A DNA stretch of 64,000 nucleotides from Curvibacter sp. PD_MW3. GTDB taxonomy: Bacteria > Pseudomonadota > Gammaproteobacteria > Burkholderiales > Burkholderiaceae_C. Each line of letters opens with the position of its first letter. Position 1 is the stretch's first letter. Made by a program: the position numbers and the translations under genes. Positions 14,413-24,237 of the stretch are shown here, piece after piece. A model generated the notes under the pieces. That model searched no databases. It saw only the letters and a program-made list of their open reading frames with translations, and was not told the origin of the DNA. The stretch covers positions 62,001-126,000 of the forward strand of contig NSIV01000004.1 of NCBI GenBank assembly GCA_002633085.1. Direction: 5' to 3'.

Positions 14413-17400
14413 TCATACCTCGATCGGCTGCACACTGTAGTGCCGCACCAGATTGAGCAACTCATCTTCCGAATAGGGTTTACCCAAGTAATGGTTGACT
14501 CCGAGTTCGCGCGCATGATCGCGATGCTTCTGCGCAATGCGCGAAGTAATCATGATGATGGGCAGATCACGCAGGCGCTCATCCATGCGGATGTTGCGCA
14601 CCAGATCGAAACCGTCCATGCGCGGCATCTCGATGTCGGTCAGCACCACCATCGGCATCTCTTCCTGCAAGCGCTCCAGCGCCTGCAGGCCATCCGCCGC
14701 CACCGCCACGCGGTAACCTTCCCGCTTGAGCAGGCGCTGTGTCACACGGCGCACCGTGATGGAGTCGTCCACCACCAGCACCAGGGGCAGCTCGCTGGCT
14801 GCCAGTCGCGCCGCAGGCAGAAGGTCAGCGGCACCGGCCTGGTGTGATGTCGCATCGCCCGTTTGAGCCGCCTGCTGCAGTTCGCGCGCCCGCTCGCCAT
14901 AAACCGCGCCCAAGGCAACCGGGTTGTAGATCAGGACCACCGCACCCGAGGCCAGCACCGACATGCCCGCCAGACCCGGCAAGCGCGAGAGCTGTGCACC
15001 GAGGTTCTTCACCACCACCTCCTGGTTGCCCAGGATTTCGTCCACGTGGATGGCCAGGCGCTGACCCGCGCTTCGGCAAATCACCACCGGGATGGTCTTG
15101 CTCTGAGCTTCATGGCTGCGTCCTGAGGACTGCAGCAGCGCCCCCGCCCAGAAGAACGGCATCGTCTCGCCGGCGTAGTCCAGGCTGCCGCTTTGGTAGG
15201 CCTGTTCCAGTTCGTGCGCCGAGACACGGCGGACCATCTCGACCAGATTGGCCGGCACCCCGACCGTCAGATGCCCCATGCGCAACATGACCACCTGCGT
15301 CACCGCCGTCGTCAAGGGCAGCACTAGCTTGAAGCGCGTGCCCTGCCCGGCCTCGGTACCGGTCTCGATCCGGCCGCCCAAGGCATAAACTTCCGAGCGC
15401 ACCACGTCCATGCCGATACCACGTCCGGCCAGCTCCGTCACCTGCGCGGCCGTGGAAAAGCCCGGCATGAAAATCAGGTTGGCGGCCTCGGCGTCCGACA
15501 AGGTTCCGTCAGGCGCCACCAGGCCACTGGCCAGTGCTTTCTCGCGGATGTGCCGCAGATTGAGCCCAGCGCCGTCATCGCTGAAGATGATCGACACGTC
15601 GTTGCCTTCCTGGTGCAGGCTGATCGCAATCGTGCCGGCCAACGGTTTTCCGGCCGCTTCGCGTTGCTCGGCAGATTCGATACCGTGTGCCACCGCATTG
15701 CGCAGCATGTGTTCGAAGGCCGGCGCCATCCGCTCCAGCACACCGCGATCCATTTCGAGCGAACCACCGCTGATGTCGAGCTTGACCTGCTTGCCGGCTT
15801 CCTTGGCGGCTTGTCGCACCACGCCATAGAGGCGTTCCGAAATGCTCTCGAACTCCACCATGCGCGTGCGCAACAGATCGCGCTGCAACTCACGCGCCTG
15901 GCGTGCCTGCGCCACCGAGTCGTCCTCGGTGCCTTCCACCGTGCGCAGCAGGTTGCGCTGCACGGTGGCCACGTCATTGACCGACTCCGCCATCATGCGC
16001 GTGAGTTCCTGCACGCGCGTGAAACGGTCGAACTCCAGCGGGTCGAAACCTTGCGCCGTATCCTTGGCCATGCGTGACTGCATCTGGCTTTCTGCCTGCA
16101 GCTCGATGTCACGCAAGTGCTGACGCAGCCGGTCCAGATTGCCGGTCAACTCTTCCAGTGAACTGCGCAGCTGGCCCACGCGCACATCCAGGCGGGAGCG
16201 CGTGATCATCACCTCGCCGGCTTGATTCAGCAACCGGTCGAGCAGCTGCGAGCGAACGCGAACCGACTGACCCGTGCCTTGCCGGGCCGGCGCCAAGGTG
16301 GCCATCGAGGGCATCGGCATCGTGAAGGGGGTCGAGGCCAGCTGCGGTACGGGTGGCGAAGCCGGTGCAACGGCCGGAGCCACCTCCGGTGACAGTGCGG
16401 CATCCGCACCCGCGCGCAAGGCATCAAAGTTCTGTTGCAACGCGTCGAAGCGCGTCAACAGAGGTTCGATCTGCGAGGCCTGCACGAACTCGGAGCCCAT
16501 CTGTTCGATGGCCGACTCCATGCGGTGCGCCATTTCACCCAGGCGCATGGCACCTGCCAGACGCGCGCTGCCCTTGAGGGTGTGCAATACCCGCAGCACG
16601 TCCATGCGGGCGCTGGTGTTCTCCGGGTGGTTGGACCACTCACGCAAAGCTGCGCTGAGTTGCGGCAACAGCTCAACCGCCTCTTCCTCGAAGATCGGGA
16701 AGAGATCGGGGTCAATGGCATCAACCGCATCGATATCATCGACACGGTCCTCCACCACGATCTGTGCAGCGCCGACATGCGCGTGGACTGGTGCAGGAGC
16801 CTGCACCACTGCGGGCGGCGGCTCGGGCGCAAGAGGCGTGGAGACGAAATCGAGTGAAAAATCCTCTTCGGCATCCACCGTCTCTGCCGCCCCAGCGTCG
16901 GGAGATTCGCTTGGCGCATCAAAAGCGTCCACAGGTGAACTCACCAGCGCACCCGCCCCTGTGCGAGCGAAATCGGCTGTCAGGATGGCGTGCAAGGCCT
17001 CAATCAACTGCGGATCCGGCTCCTTGAGGAAACCCGCTGCGAATTGATGCAACAGATGGCGGATATCGTCGGCTGCGGCGAGGAACACCTTGACCTGTTC
17101 TGCCTGCCCTCTACTTTGCAATTGCACGTGCTGCAGTGCGTGCTCCAAGGCACGGGCAATCTCGGACAAGGCGCGGAAACCAACCGTCGCCGAACTGCCG
17201 GCCAGGGAGTGGGCCAGCCCCACCGTGGAATCGGCGACCGGACGATGTAATTCGAGTGCCCACTCACTGAGTTCCGTCTGCAAGCGACGGGACCACTCAT
17301 CCGCCTCGTTGAGGTAGACGTTGTAAAGAGGAATGCCGATACGCAAGGTCCCGATGACCTTGACCTGTTCATCATCGCCCGCATCGGTCGCTGTCAAGAG

Positions 17401-20247
17401 TTGCGCATCCGGCTCCAACTCGATAGGCTCCAGCGGCGGCAACTCCAGCTCCGGCAAAGGAAAGTCCTGCTGGTCTGCCGACACCTCTTCCGCCGTTTCA
17501 AGCATCGAAGGCTCGGCAGATGCAGGCTCAAGCCCGATGTCCGGCAACGCTGCCGGGATCGCCTCCAACACACCAGGCCTCGTAATATCCTCGTCGGTTT
17601 CGCTGGGCACAGATTCCAGTGCCGGCTCATTGCTGGGCATCGGCAGAGACACGGCGGCCAGACTGCCAAAATCGATCCCGTCCAGTTCCAGCGGCTGCTC
17701 AGCCACGTCGGCCACGGCCACCTCAGCCGCTCCCCCGGTCATGCCGGCATCAAACTCGGCCGGGATCTCAAGTTCGAATTCAGGCGTCAGCTCAAGCTCG
17801 GGCAACGATTCCACGGGCTGCGGTACAGAGACCGCCAATTCGGGTTCGGGTTCAGGCTCGGATTCGACGGAAACCGGTGTCGGCAAGACCGGTGCTTGTT
17901 CAGCCCCGGGTATGCCGAGCAGAAGCAAGCGGCCTTCGAGCCGCAGGGCATCCGCCGCCTGACGAAACGGAGCAGCACTCCAGGCGTCATCACGGTGCTG
18001 CGCAATGTCTTCCACCCAACGGCTGAAGCCTTGCATGGCATCAACCGCAAGTTGCAACAACTCAGCACTGGCCGGCTTCTGTTCAGCCAGCCAGCTGTTG
18101 AGCAATTGCTCCATGGCCCAGGCGGCTTCGCCGAATTCGTCCAAGCCCACCATGCGGGAGCTGCCCTTGAAGGTATGGAAAGCTCGGCGCACCGTGGTTT
18201 GTTGCCCCAGGTCCGTCGGATCCCCCTTCAAGGCGGCCAAGGCCTCCTGGCCGTTGCGCACCACCTCGCGCGCTTCATCCAAAAAGATGTCGCGCAAATC
18301 AGCGTCATCATCTTCATCGGCCGCCCCCTGCGCTTGTGGCGCGACAGGAGGCGTCAGCGGTTCGGACACCAGCGCCGCCACTTCCTGCAGTCTCTCGGCC
18401 GCTTCGGGAACCTCGTCAGCAGGTGGCATCGCCGCCGGCGCAGGTGGCGGAAGCACCTCGGGAGATGGCGCCGGTATGGCTTCCTTTTCGCGCCCCATCA
18501 GGGGTTTGAATTCACCCTGTTCTTCATCGTAGACAAAGAGCTTCTTGGCCAGCGCCCGCTGGTAGCTCAACATATCAATCAGAAAACCAAGCGCGCCCAG
18601 GCTGTTGCCCAACTTCTCGAACACACCTGTCCGCGCGGACGCTTCGTCGATGTCGTCCACGAGCAGACGCTCGACACTGTCGCGCAAGCGCAGCGTGGCC
18701 AACGCCGCCTGATCAAGGCCCAACACGGAGAACACGCCGCGCATCTGCCCCAACTGGCTCGGCACCTCGGCCAGCGGGTGCTTGTCTTGCGGCTTGCGGA
18801 AGAACTGGTCCAGCGCGTTCTCCACCTCGGCCAACGTGCTACGCAATTCATCAACCACACCGCCCATGGTCTGTCGGTCACTGACACGGCGGTACAGGTC
18901 TTCCATCCAGCCTTCCAGCGGTTCCGGCTGACCACCGGCCATCACATGCTCTAAGCGGAGTGCCAGACGTCGGCTGCGCTCGGCCATGCTGGTGTCGGCG
19001 GGGTCCATGTCCTCATAGGCTGCATCGAGATACAGAATCGCCGTCGCCACCTCCATCGCCACAGGCGTGAGGGGCGGCTCGCCGGAACGTACCGTGCTCT
19101 CCACCGCCCGCGTCAGGGCACGTGCCAGCTCACCGCTTTCCGGATGCAGCTTCAGGATGGAATCGCACACCAGGTTGAACTGGTCTGACACCACCTTGAG
19201 TCGATTGGTATCCCCGCCGGAGAGTGTCGACCAGGTCTCGGTCGCCGTGGCAATGCGCTTGCGGGTCTGAACCAGCAGTGCCGGATCAAAGCGTCCGAAC
19301 AAGACCGTCTCGTAATCGACAGCACGCTCGGCCGTCAGCCCATAGGCTTGACGAACCGCCGCCAAGACCGGCGCGTCCGCCTCAGCCGCGGCAACGGACT
19401 GGGCGCAGAAAAACAGCAAATCCTGCGCCAGCCGATCTGACACATTGTGATCGCCACGTGCCAAGTTGGCGTATTGCAACAGAACGCGGGAGGCGGCCCG
19501 TTTGACATACACATCGACCTGGCACAGCTTCTGGGACAGCGCCTCAAAGTAGGCCGCGCAAATCTTCCAGAACACGCGAGGCTCAAGCACCTGCTCGCCG
19601 GCTGCCAGGCCCAGGCAGATATCGCGCAGGATCTTGGCCGACGACACATTGCCGGTCTTGACCATGTTCAATACGGCCGGGTCCATCTTGGCCCGAACGG
19701 CTGGCGCATACGGCAACGGCTCCACCGCCCCAGGCAAGGTCACATCGATCCAGCGCCATTCGTGCGCCCACAAGTCAGCCGGATGGATACGATCCTCCCC
19801 GACCAGCTGCAGCACATCGCGGTATTGCGGAAACAGCGCCACCGCAGAGACCGTCTTGCCACGCAGCACGCCCTCCAGGTATTCCATCAGCGCAAAGCTG
19901 GCACGTTCCACCTTGGTGGCAGCCTCTTCGCTGCAGAACTCGGGGCGCTGTACAAATTTCTGTGCCAGGGCCTCCATGGCCCGCAGCACCTTGGCAGGCG
20001 CCCCCAACCCCACCATTTCCAACGCGCCGACGGCTTGATGCAACTGCTGGCGTGCAATGCGCAACTGGCTGGCATCCAGCGACTCCAGCTCGGAGCCGCG
20101 CGCCAGTTCAGCGTCGCGCACAAAGCGGCGAATGGCCTTGGTCGCGCCATCCAGCGATTTGCGAAGTTCGTCCAGCACCCAGGCCAAGGGCCCGAGATCG
20201 TTGACCGCCACGTCGGGGTCGCTGCTGATGGCTGCGTGCGCTTGCAT
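14413..20247 (-). CDS. chpA: Type IV pilus chemosensory hybrid histidine kinase (ChpA/PilL)
   Basis: A 1944-residue CheA-type hybrid. The N-terminal ~600 residues are helical FimL-like sequence. Hpt-type domains follow with H690 (FHTFKGSSRMVG), H1013 (AHSLAGSSATVG, Lys replaced) and H1222 (LHTLKGSARLAG), separated by acidic Pro/Glu-rich linkers. The CheA kinase core has the N box FEHMLRNAVAHGIES near residue 1511 and G boxes DDGAGLNLRHI and GRGIGMDVVRSEV. A CheW-like domain follows, then a receiver domain (LVVDDSITVRR near 1821, acceptor D1871 in LTDIEMPRMDGF). It drives twitching motility by phosphorylating PilG and PilH. It is shorter and has fewer Hpt domains than P. aeruginosa ChpA (about 2470 residues). 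Confidence 0.93.
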   Translation of the reverse strand: MQAHAAISSDPDVAVNDLGPLAWVLDELRKSLDGATKAIRRFVRDAELARGSELESLDASQLRIARQQLHQAVGALEMVGLGAPAKVLRAMEALAQKFVQRPEFCSEEAATKVERASFALMEYLEGVLRGKTVSAVALFPQYRDVLQLVGEDRIHPADLWAHEWRWIDVTLPGAVEPLPYAPAVRAKMDPAVLNMVKTGNVSSAKILRDICLGLAAGEQVLEPRVFWKICAAYFEALSQKLCQVDVYVKRAASRVLLQYANLARGDHNVSDRLAQDLLFFCAQSVAAAEADAPVLAAVRQAYGLTAERAVDYETVLFGRFDPALLVQTRKRIATATETWSTLSGGDTNRLKVVSDQFNLVCDSILKLHPESGELARALTRAVESTVRSGEPPLTPVAMEVATAILYLDAAYEDMDPADTSMAERSRRLALRLEHVMAGGQPEPLEGWMEDLYRRVSDRQTMGGVVDELRSTLAEVENALDQFFRKPQDKHPLAEVPSQLGQMRGVFSVLGLDQAALATLRLRDSVERLLVDDIDEASARTGVFEKLGNSLGALGFLIDMLSYQRALAKKLFVYDEEQGEFKPLMGREKEAIPAPSPEVLPPPAPAAMPPADEVPEAAERLQEVAALVSEPLTPPVAPQAQGAADEDDDADLRDIFLDEAREVVRNGQEALAALKGDPTDLGQQTTVRRAFHTFKGSSRMVGLDEFGEAAWAMEQLLNSWLAEQKPASAELLQLAVDAMQGFSRWVEDIAQHRDDAWSAAPFRQAADALRLEGRLLLLGIPGAEQAPVLPTPVSVESEPEPEPELAVSVPQPVESLPELELTPEFELEIPAEFDAGMTGGAAEVAVADVAEQPLELDGIDFGSLAAVSLPMPSNEPALESVPSETDEDITRPGVLEAIPAALPDIGLEPASAEPSMLETAEEVSADQQDFPLPELELPPLEPIELEPDAQLLTATDAGDDEQVKVIGTLRIGIPLYNVYLNEADEWSRRLQTELSEWALELHRPVADSTVGLAHSLAGSSATVGFRALSEIARALEHALQHVQLQSRGQAEQVKVFLAAADDIRHLLHQFAAGFLKEPDPQLIEALHAILTADFARTGAGALVSSPVDAFDAPSESPDAGAAETVDAEEDFSLDFVSTPLAPEPPPAVVQAPAPVHAHVGAAQIVVEDRVDDIDAVDAIDPDLFPIFEEEAVELLPQLSAALREWSNHPENTSARMDVLRVLHTLKGSARLAGAMRLGEMAHRMESAIEQMGSEFVQASQIEPLLTRFDALQQNFDALRAGADAALSPEVAPAVAPASPPVPQLASTPFTMPMPSMATLAPARQGTGQSVRVRSQLLDRLLNQAGEVMITRSRLDVRVGQLRSSLEELTGNLDRLRQHLRDIELQAESQMQSRMAKDTAQGFDPLEFDRFTRVQELTRMMAESVNDVATVQRNLLRTVEGTEDDSVAQARQARELQRDLLRTRMVEFESISERLYGVVRQAAKEAGKQVKLDISGGSLEMDRGVLERMAPAFEHMLRNAVAHGIESAEQREAAGKPLAGTIAISLHQEGNDVSIIFSDDGAGLNLRHIREKALASGLVAPDGTLSDAEAANLIFMPGFSTAAQVTELAGRGIGMDVVRSEVYALGGRIETGTEAGQGTRFKLVLPLTTAVTQVVMLRMGHLTVGVPANLVEMVRRVSAHELEQAYQSGSLDYAGETMPFFWAGALLQSSGRSHEAQSKTIPVVICRSAGQRLAIHVDEILGNQEVVVKNLGAQLSRLPGLAGMSVLASGAVVLIYNPVALGAVYGERARELQQAAQTGDATSHQAGAADLLPAARLAASELPLVLVVDDSITVRRVTQRLLKREGYRVAVAADGLQALERLQEEMPMVVLTDIEMPRMDGFDLVRNIRMDERLRDLPIIMITSRIAQKHRDHARELGVNHYLGKPYSEDELLNLVRHYSVQPIEV

Positions 20248-20290
20248 GGGTGGACTCGCTCCTGCGGATGACGTTTAGCGGACCACGCGG

Positions 20291-22564
20291 TCAGACGATC
20301 TTGAAACGCGCCACCGATTGGCGCAGTTCTTCGGCCATGCGCGACAACTCGCGCACCTGGGTTGCCGTGGAGCGCGTACCTTCACCGGTCTGCTCCGTCA
20401 CGGCAAAGATGTGCTGAATGTTGTCGGCCACCACATTGGCCAGACCGGCCTCCTTGGAAGCAGCGCCGGAAATCTCTTCAATCAGTTCGGCCAGTCGACG
20501 CGACACGCGGTCGATTTCGGTCAGCGCCGTGCCGGCGTTGTCGGACAGCTTGGCCCCTTCGACCACACCCTGGGTGGAGCGCTCCATGGCGGCCACCGCG
20601 TCCTGGGTATCGGTCTGAATCGCCTTCACCAGCGCCGCAATCTGGCGCGTCGCATCGGCCGAACGCTCGGCCAGACGCTGCACCTCCTCGGCCACCACCG
20701 AGAAACCGCGGCCCGCTTCACCCGCCGAGGCCGCTTGGATAGCGGCATTCAAGGCCAGCACGTTGGTCTGTTCGGTAATGTCGGAAATCAGTTCGGTGAT
20801 TTCACCGATCTCCTGCGAGGATTCACCCAGGCGCTTGATGCGCTTCGAGGTTTCCTGGATCTGGTCGCGGATCGAGTTCATACCGCCGATGGCATCCTGC
20901 ACGGCCTGCAGACCGGACTCGGCCGCTTGCAGCGATTGGCGGGCCACTGCGGCCGACTCCTGCGCCTGCACCGACACCTCGTTGATTCGGGTCGCCATGT
21001 CCACCACCGAACGGCCGGTTTCGCGAATTTCATGCAGTTGTTCGTTGGACGCCGCCAGCAGTTCGGTCGAGGTTTGGTCCACTTCCGCAGTCGTCTGCGC
21101 CACCTTGGTCGCCGTGTTCTGCACGTTGCCCACCAGCAAGCGCAACTCCTCCACCGTGTAGTTCACGGAGTCGGCAATGGCGCCCGTGATGTCTTCCGTC
21201 ACGGTGGCTTCCTGCGTCAGGTCGCCCTCGGCCACCGTCTGCAACTCGTTCATCAATCGCAAAATGGCAGCCTGGTTGGCGTCATTCACGCGCTTGGCTT
21301 CCTGCTCCTGACGCTCGGCTTCCTGGCGCTGCGCCTCGGCAACCACCTGGCGCTTGCGGCTGTCCTGCAGTTGGACATAAGCCAGCCCGCCCGCGCACAG
21401 CAGCGAGAACAAGGCCGCGCCACCCAATGACAGCAGCGCCACCGGTCCCAGACCGGTATTGGCCGCCAGACGGGCCTGCAGCTCTTCCAGATCGCGCCGG
21501 ATCGGTTCGCTGTCCGCAATGATGGTGACCTGCGCCTCACGCGCCGACACCAGGCCCTGCAGATTGCCCAGAATGGCACCGGCCTGGGTGCGCGTCTGTT
21601 CATACAGCTTGATCAGGGCGCCGAGCTGTTCGCGGGTCTGCGCGTCCTTGGTGGCACTCAGGCGCAACTCGGGGCTGCCGTCCAGCAAGCCTTGCGCAAT
21701 TTCCTTGAAGGAGTTCAAGTCCTTGCCCAGCAGGAACACCGCTTCCGGGCTCACGCCTTCCGCGGTCAGGAACTCGTTGGACGACTTGCCGATACGCTGC
21801 GTCAACATCACCAACTGACCCGCTGCCGAGATTTCGGTCGCCGGGGCGTTTTGCTGCAGCTTCAGCGAGGACACTGTTTCAGCGATTTCCAGCAGGTCCG
21901 AGGACTGGCGGTTGATCAAGCGCAATGCCGAGCCGACCTGCGTCAGGATTTTTTGTTGCGCCATGATGACGCCCGCACTCTTTTCCGCCTTGAACATCAA
22001 GGGCAGGATCTTCTCGAGCTGCGGCTGCAACTCGTTGTCCAGCGCTTGCAAGCGGAGTTCGTCGTCACCGTCCTTGAGACCCTTGAGGGTTTTCGCCAGA
22101 ATGCTCGAACTTTCCGCCACTTCCGGGAACGCCTGCGGCACACCCACCAAGGCCTGCGACACCGATTTCGCCAGACGCTGCGACTGCATCAGGGACTGAC
22201 CGGTAGCGCTCACCTGCTGAGCCACCTTGTCGGCGCCGTTCAAGCCCACAAACGCCACCGAAGCCAAGGCCACCAGCGAGACACCCAACAGCAGAGCCAG
22301 CAAGCGCTGATGCTGCACCACAGTGCGCCGCCCCAGCACGGGCACCGAAATGAGGTCGCTCAGGTCTGCCTCCGGCGCGGTGTCCGCCGCCCCGCGCACC
22401 ACCGCTTCGGCCGCCTGGGCCTGCGTGTGGGGCGTCATCGGTTCGGTGTGAACCACACCGGCAATGGTCTCATCAGGCGTGGCCAGACTCAGGTTCGAAG
22501 CCTGCTCGGAATCAGGCGCCTTCTTCCGGGCGAACAGGTTTTTTAGTTGATCGACAACAGACAT
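20291..22564 (-). CDS. pilJ: Type IV pilus methyl-accepting chemotaxis protein PilJ
   Basis: A 757-residue transmembrane chemoreceptor. An N-terminal cytoplasmic extension precedes TM1 (LLALLLGVSLVALASVAFVG, about residues 89-108). The periplasmic part contains two PilJ-type helical repeats (TGQSLMQSQRLAKSVSQA and AAGQLVMLTQRIGKSSNEFL). TM2 (about 375-395) is followed by a long coiled-coil signalling domain whose tip reads LNAAIQAASAGEAGRGFSVV. In P. aeruginosa PilJ senses surface contact or pilus state and signals through PilI and ChpA. It lies between pilI and chpA in the operon. Confidence 0.95.
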   Translation of the reverse strand: MSVVDQLKNLFARKKAPDSEQASNLSLATPDETIAGVVHTEPMTPHTQAQAAEAVVRGAADTAPEADLSDLISVPVLGRRTVVQHQRLLALLLGVSLVALASVAFVGLNGADKVAQQVSATGQSLMQSQRLAKSVSQALVGVPQAFPEVAESSSILAKTLKGLKDGDDELRLQALDNELQPQLEKILPLMFKAEKSAGVIMAQQKILTQVGSALRLINRQSSDLLEIAETVSSLKLQQNAPATEISAAGQLVMLTQRIGKSSNEFLTAEGVSPEAVFLLGKDLNSFKEIAQGLLDGSPELRLSATKDAQTREQLGALIKLYEQTRTQAGAILGNLQGLVSAREAQVTIIADSEPIRRDLEELQARLAANTGLGPVALLSLGGAALFSLLCAGGLAYVQLQDSRKRQVVAEAQRQEAERQEQEAKRVNDANQAAILRLMNELQTVAEGDLTQEATVTEDITGAIADSVNYTVEELRLLVGNVQNTATKVAQTTAEVDQTSTELLAASNEQLHEIRETGRSVVDMATRINEVSVQAQESAAVARQSLQAAESGLQAVQDAIGGMNSIRDQIQETSKRIKRLGESSQEIGEITELISDITEQTNVLALNAAIQAASAGEAGRGFSVVAEEVQRLAERSADATRQIAALVKAIQTDTQDAVAAMERSTQGVVEGAKLSDNAGTALTEIDRVSRRLAELIEEISGAASKEAGLANVVADNIQHIFAVTEQTGEGTRSTATQVRELSRMAEELRQSVARFKIV

Positions 22565-22585
22565 GGTGAAACCCCAAGTTTTAAC

Positions 22586-23116
22586 TTAAGCACTGATGCT
22601 CAAGAATTCAGGCAACTGCGACAACAGCTGGAGATTGATCTCCTGCCAGTACTCCCCACTGGCATCCACATACCGATTTCCAAAATAAGGCGGCGCCGAC
22701 GCAGCGGGCGGCTCGGACCCCGTGAACGTCTCCACGTGGCGCAGACCGGCCAGCGCGTCCACCAGCAAAGCGCTGTTGACCTCCAGCGCCGCATTGAAGG
22801 TGACGACACTGGCCTCACCCGGTTGCGACTCAGGGCGCCTGACGGCACTGCCTGACCCGGTGAAGGCGGCCAGATCGACCACCCCGTACAGGCCACCGCG
22901 CAAATTCACCACCCCCAGAAACCAGGGACGCACATAGGGCACCACCTGGATGTCGGCCAACGGAAAGATCTCACCCGACTGCGCCAGCGGAAACAGGTAG
23001 TTGCTCCCGCCCGCCCGAACAGCCAGCCACGAGATGGACAGACCTTCCATCTTGGCCGTTTGCAGGCGGCTGGCTAGACGTGTCTGGAGCTCCCTGAGTG
23101 CTTCGCGATTGGCCAT
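22586..23116 (-). CDS. pilI: CheW-like adaptor protein PilI
   Basis: A 176-residue CheW-domain protein. Features include ISWLAVRAGGSNYLFPLAQSG, PWFLGVVNLRGGLYGVVDLA and a C-terminal helix. It links the receptor PilJ to the kinase ChpA in the type IV pilus chemosensory system. The gene is the third in pilG-pilH-pilI-pilJ-chpA, 21 bases upstream of pilJ and 10 bases downstream of pilH. Confidence 0.92.
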   Translation of the reverse strand: MANREALRELQTRLASRLQTAKMEGLSISWLAVRAGGSNYLFPLAQSGEIFPLADIQVVPYVRPWFLGVVNLRGGLYGVVDLAAFTGSGSAVRRPESQPGEASVVTFNAALEVNSALLVDALAGLRHVETFTGSEPPAASAPPYFGNRYVDASGEYWQEINLQLLSQLPEFLSISA

Positions 23117-23126
23117 GGGTCAGTGT

Positions 23127-23492
23127 TCAGCCCAAGGACTTGATTTTGCCCAGCAGCTCAGCCGCATCGACCGGTTTGGTCACGTAGTCACGTGCGCCCT
23201 GGCGCAGGCCCCAGACCCGGTCGGTCTCGAGGTTCTTGCTGGAGCAGATGATGATCGGAATGTCGGTGTACTCGGGCGTGCGATTGATGGCGCGCGTGAG
23301 CTGGAAACCATTTTGGCCCGGCATGACCACATCCATCAGGATCAGGTCTGGCTTTTCTTCGGTCAGCCGGCGGAACGCCTCGTCGGCATCCTGGGCGGTT
23401 TTCACCGTCATGCCGTTCTTCTGCAGCAGATCCGTCAGAAACATCAGCTCGGTTTTGGAATCGTCGACGATCAGAACTTTTTTTACCGGCAT
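23127..23492 (-). CDS. pilH: Response regulator PilH
   Basis: A 121-residue stand-alone receiver domain. It shows the acidic pair in VLIVDDSKTE, the phosphoacceptor in LILMDVVMPGQNGF, and the conserved Lys in DYVTKPVDAAEL. In the Chp system PilH opposes PilG. ATG 23492 shares its first base with the last base of the pilG stop codon (TGATG), so the two genes are translationally coupled. Confidence 0.92.
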   Translation of the reverse strand: MPVKKVLIVDDSKTELMFLTDLLQKNGMTVKTAQDADEAFRRLTEEKPDLILMDVVMPGQNGFQLTRAINRTPEYTDIPIIICSSKNLETDRVWGLRQGARDYVTKPVDAAELLGKIKSLG

Positions 23493-23890
23493 CAATTTAC
23501 TCCTTGCGTGACTATGCCAAACTGCTGCACAGCCTGCAACAACTGGTCTTTGGTGAACGGCTTGGTCAGGTAATCCTGCGCCCCGACCATGCGGCCGCGC
23601 GCCTTGTCGAACACGCCGTCCTTCGATGACAGCATGACCACCGGCACGGCAGCGAACTTGGGGTTGCGCTTGATGATGGCACAGGTTTGGTAGCCATCGA
23701 GACGCGGCATCAGGATGTCGCAGAAGATCAGATGCGGTTCGTAGTCGTTCACTTTGGCCAAGGCATCGAAGCCATCTTCAGCCAGCAGCACTTCGTGCCC
23801 ACCCTGCTTGAGGAAGATCTCGGCACTGCGCCGGATGGTGTTGCTGTCATCGACAACGAGGACCTTGAGGACAGGTTCTTGGGTGCTCAC
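23492..23890 (-). CDS. pilG: Response regulator PilG
   Basis: A 132-residue receiver-only protein: VLVVDDSNTIRRSAEIFLKQ, acceptor Asp in LIFCDILMPRLDGYQTC, and Lys in DYLTKPFTKDQL. It begins with GTG, supported by AGGAG about nine bases upstream and by conserved sequence right after the start. In P. aeruginosa PilG promotes pilus extension and cAMP production. It is the first gene of the chemosensory block, 60 bases after the rubredoxin gene. Confidence 0.92.
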   Translation of the reverse strand: MSTQEPVLKVLVVDDSNTIRRSAEIFLKQGGHEVLLAEDGFDALAKVNDYEPHLIFCDILMPRLDGYQTCAIIKRNPKFAAVPVVMLSSKDGVFDKARGRMVGAQDYLTKPFTKDQLLQAVQQFGIVTQGVN

Positions 23891-23950
23891 AGACAGTGCT
23901 CCTGATCAGGAATGGGCGGGGTCAAGTGCAAACATCTTGATACAGATATT

Positions 23951-24124
23951 TCAAATCTGAACCATCTCAAAGTCTTCTTTGCGGGCCCCGCACTCAGGAC
24001 AAGTCCAGTTCATGGGCACATCAGCCCATTTTGTACCGGGTGCAATACCGTGCTCCGGATCGCCGGCTGCCTCGTCATAAATCCAGCCACAAATCAGGCA
24101 CATCCACGTCTTGGTATCACTCAC
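23951..24124 (-). CDS. Rubredoxin
   Basis: A 57-residue protein starting with GTG: (M)SDTKTWMCLICGWIYDEA, followed by GTKWADVP and NWTCPECGARKEDFEMV. The two CxxC(G) pairs (MCLICG and TCPECG) bind one iron in the rubredoxin fold, and the spacing and length are typical. It carries single electrons in the cytoplasm. It lies immediately upstream of pilG in the same direction and divergent from the ThiD-like gene. A link to twitching is not known, and co-location may simply be conserved order. A weak GAAGG lies about 11 bases before the start. Confidence 0.9.
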   Translation of the reverse strand: MSDTKTWMCLICGWIYDEAAGDPEHGIAPGTKWADVPMNWTCPECGARKEDFEMVQI

Positions 24125-24237
24125 AGCTTACGGCGCCTTCGAATAGAATGAAAACATTGTATAGAGGCGACATAGCCCATTTGGGTCTATGCGCCAGACA
24201 TGCGATATTCTGCCTGATGAAAAACGCAGGCCGGCCC

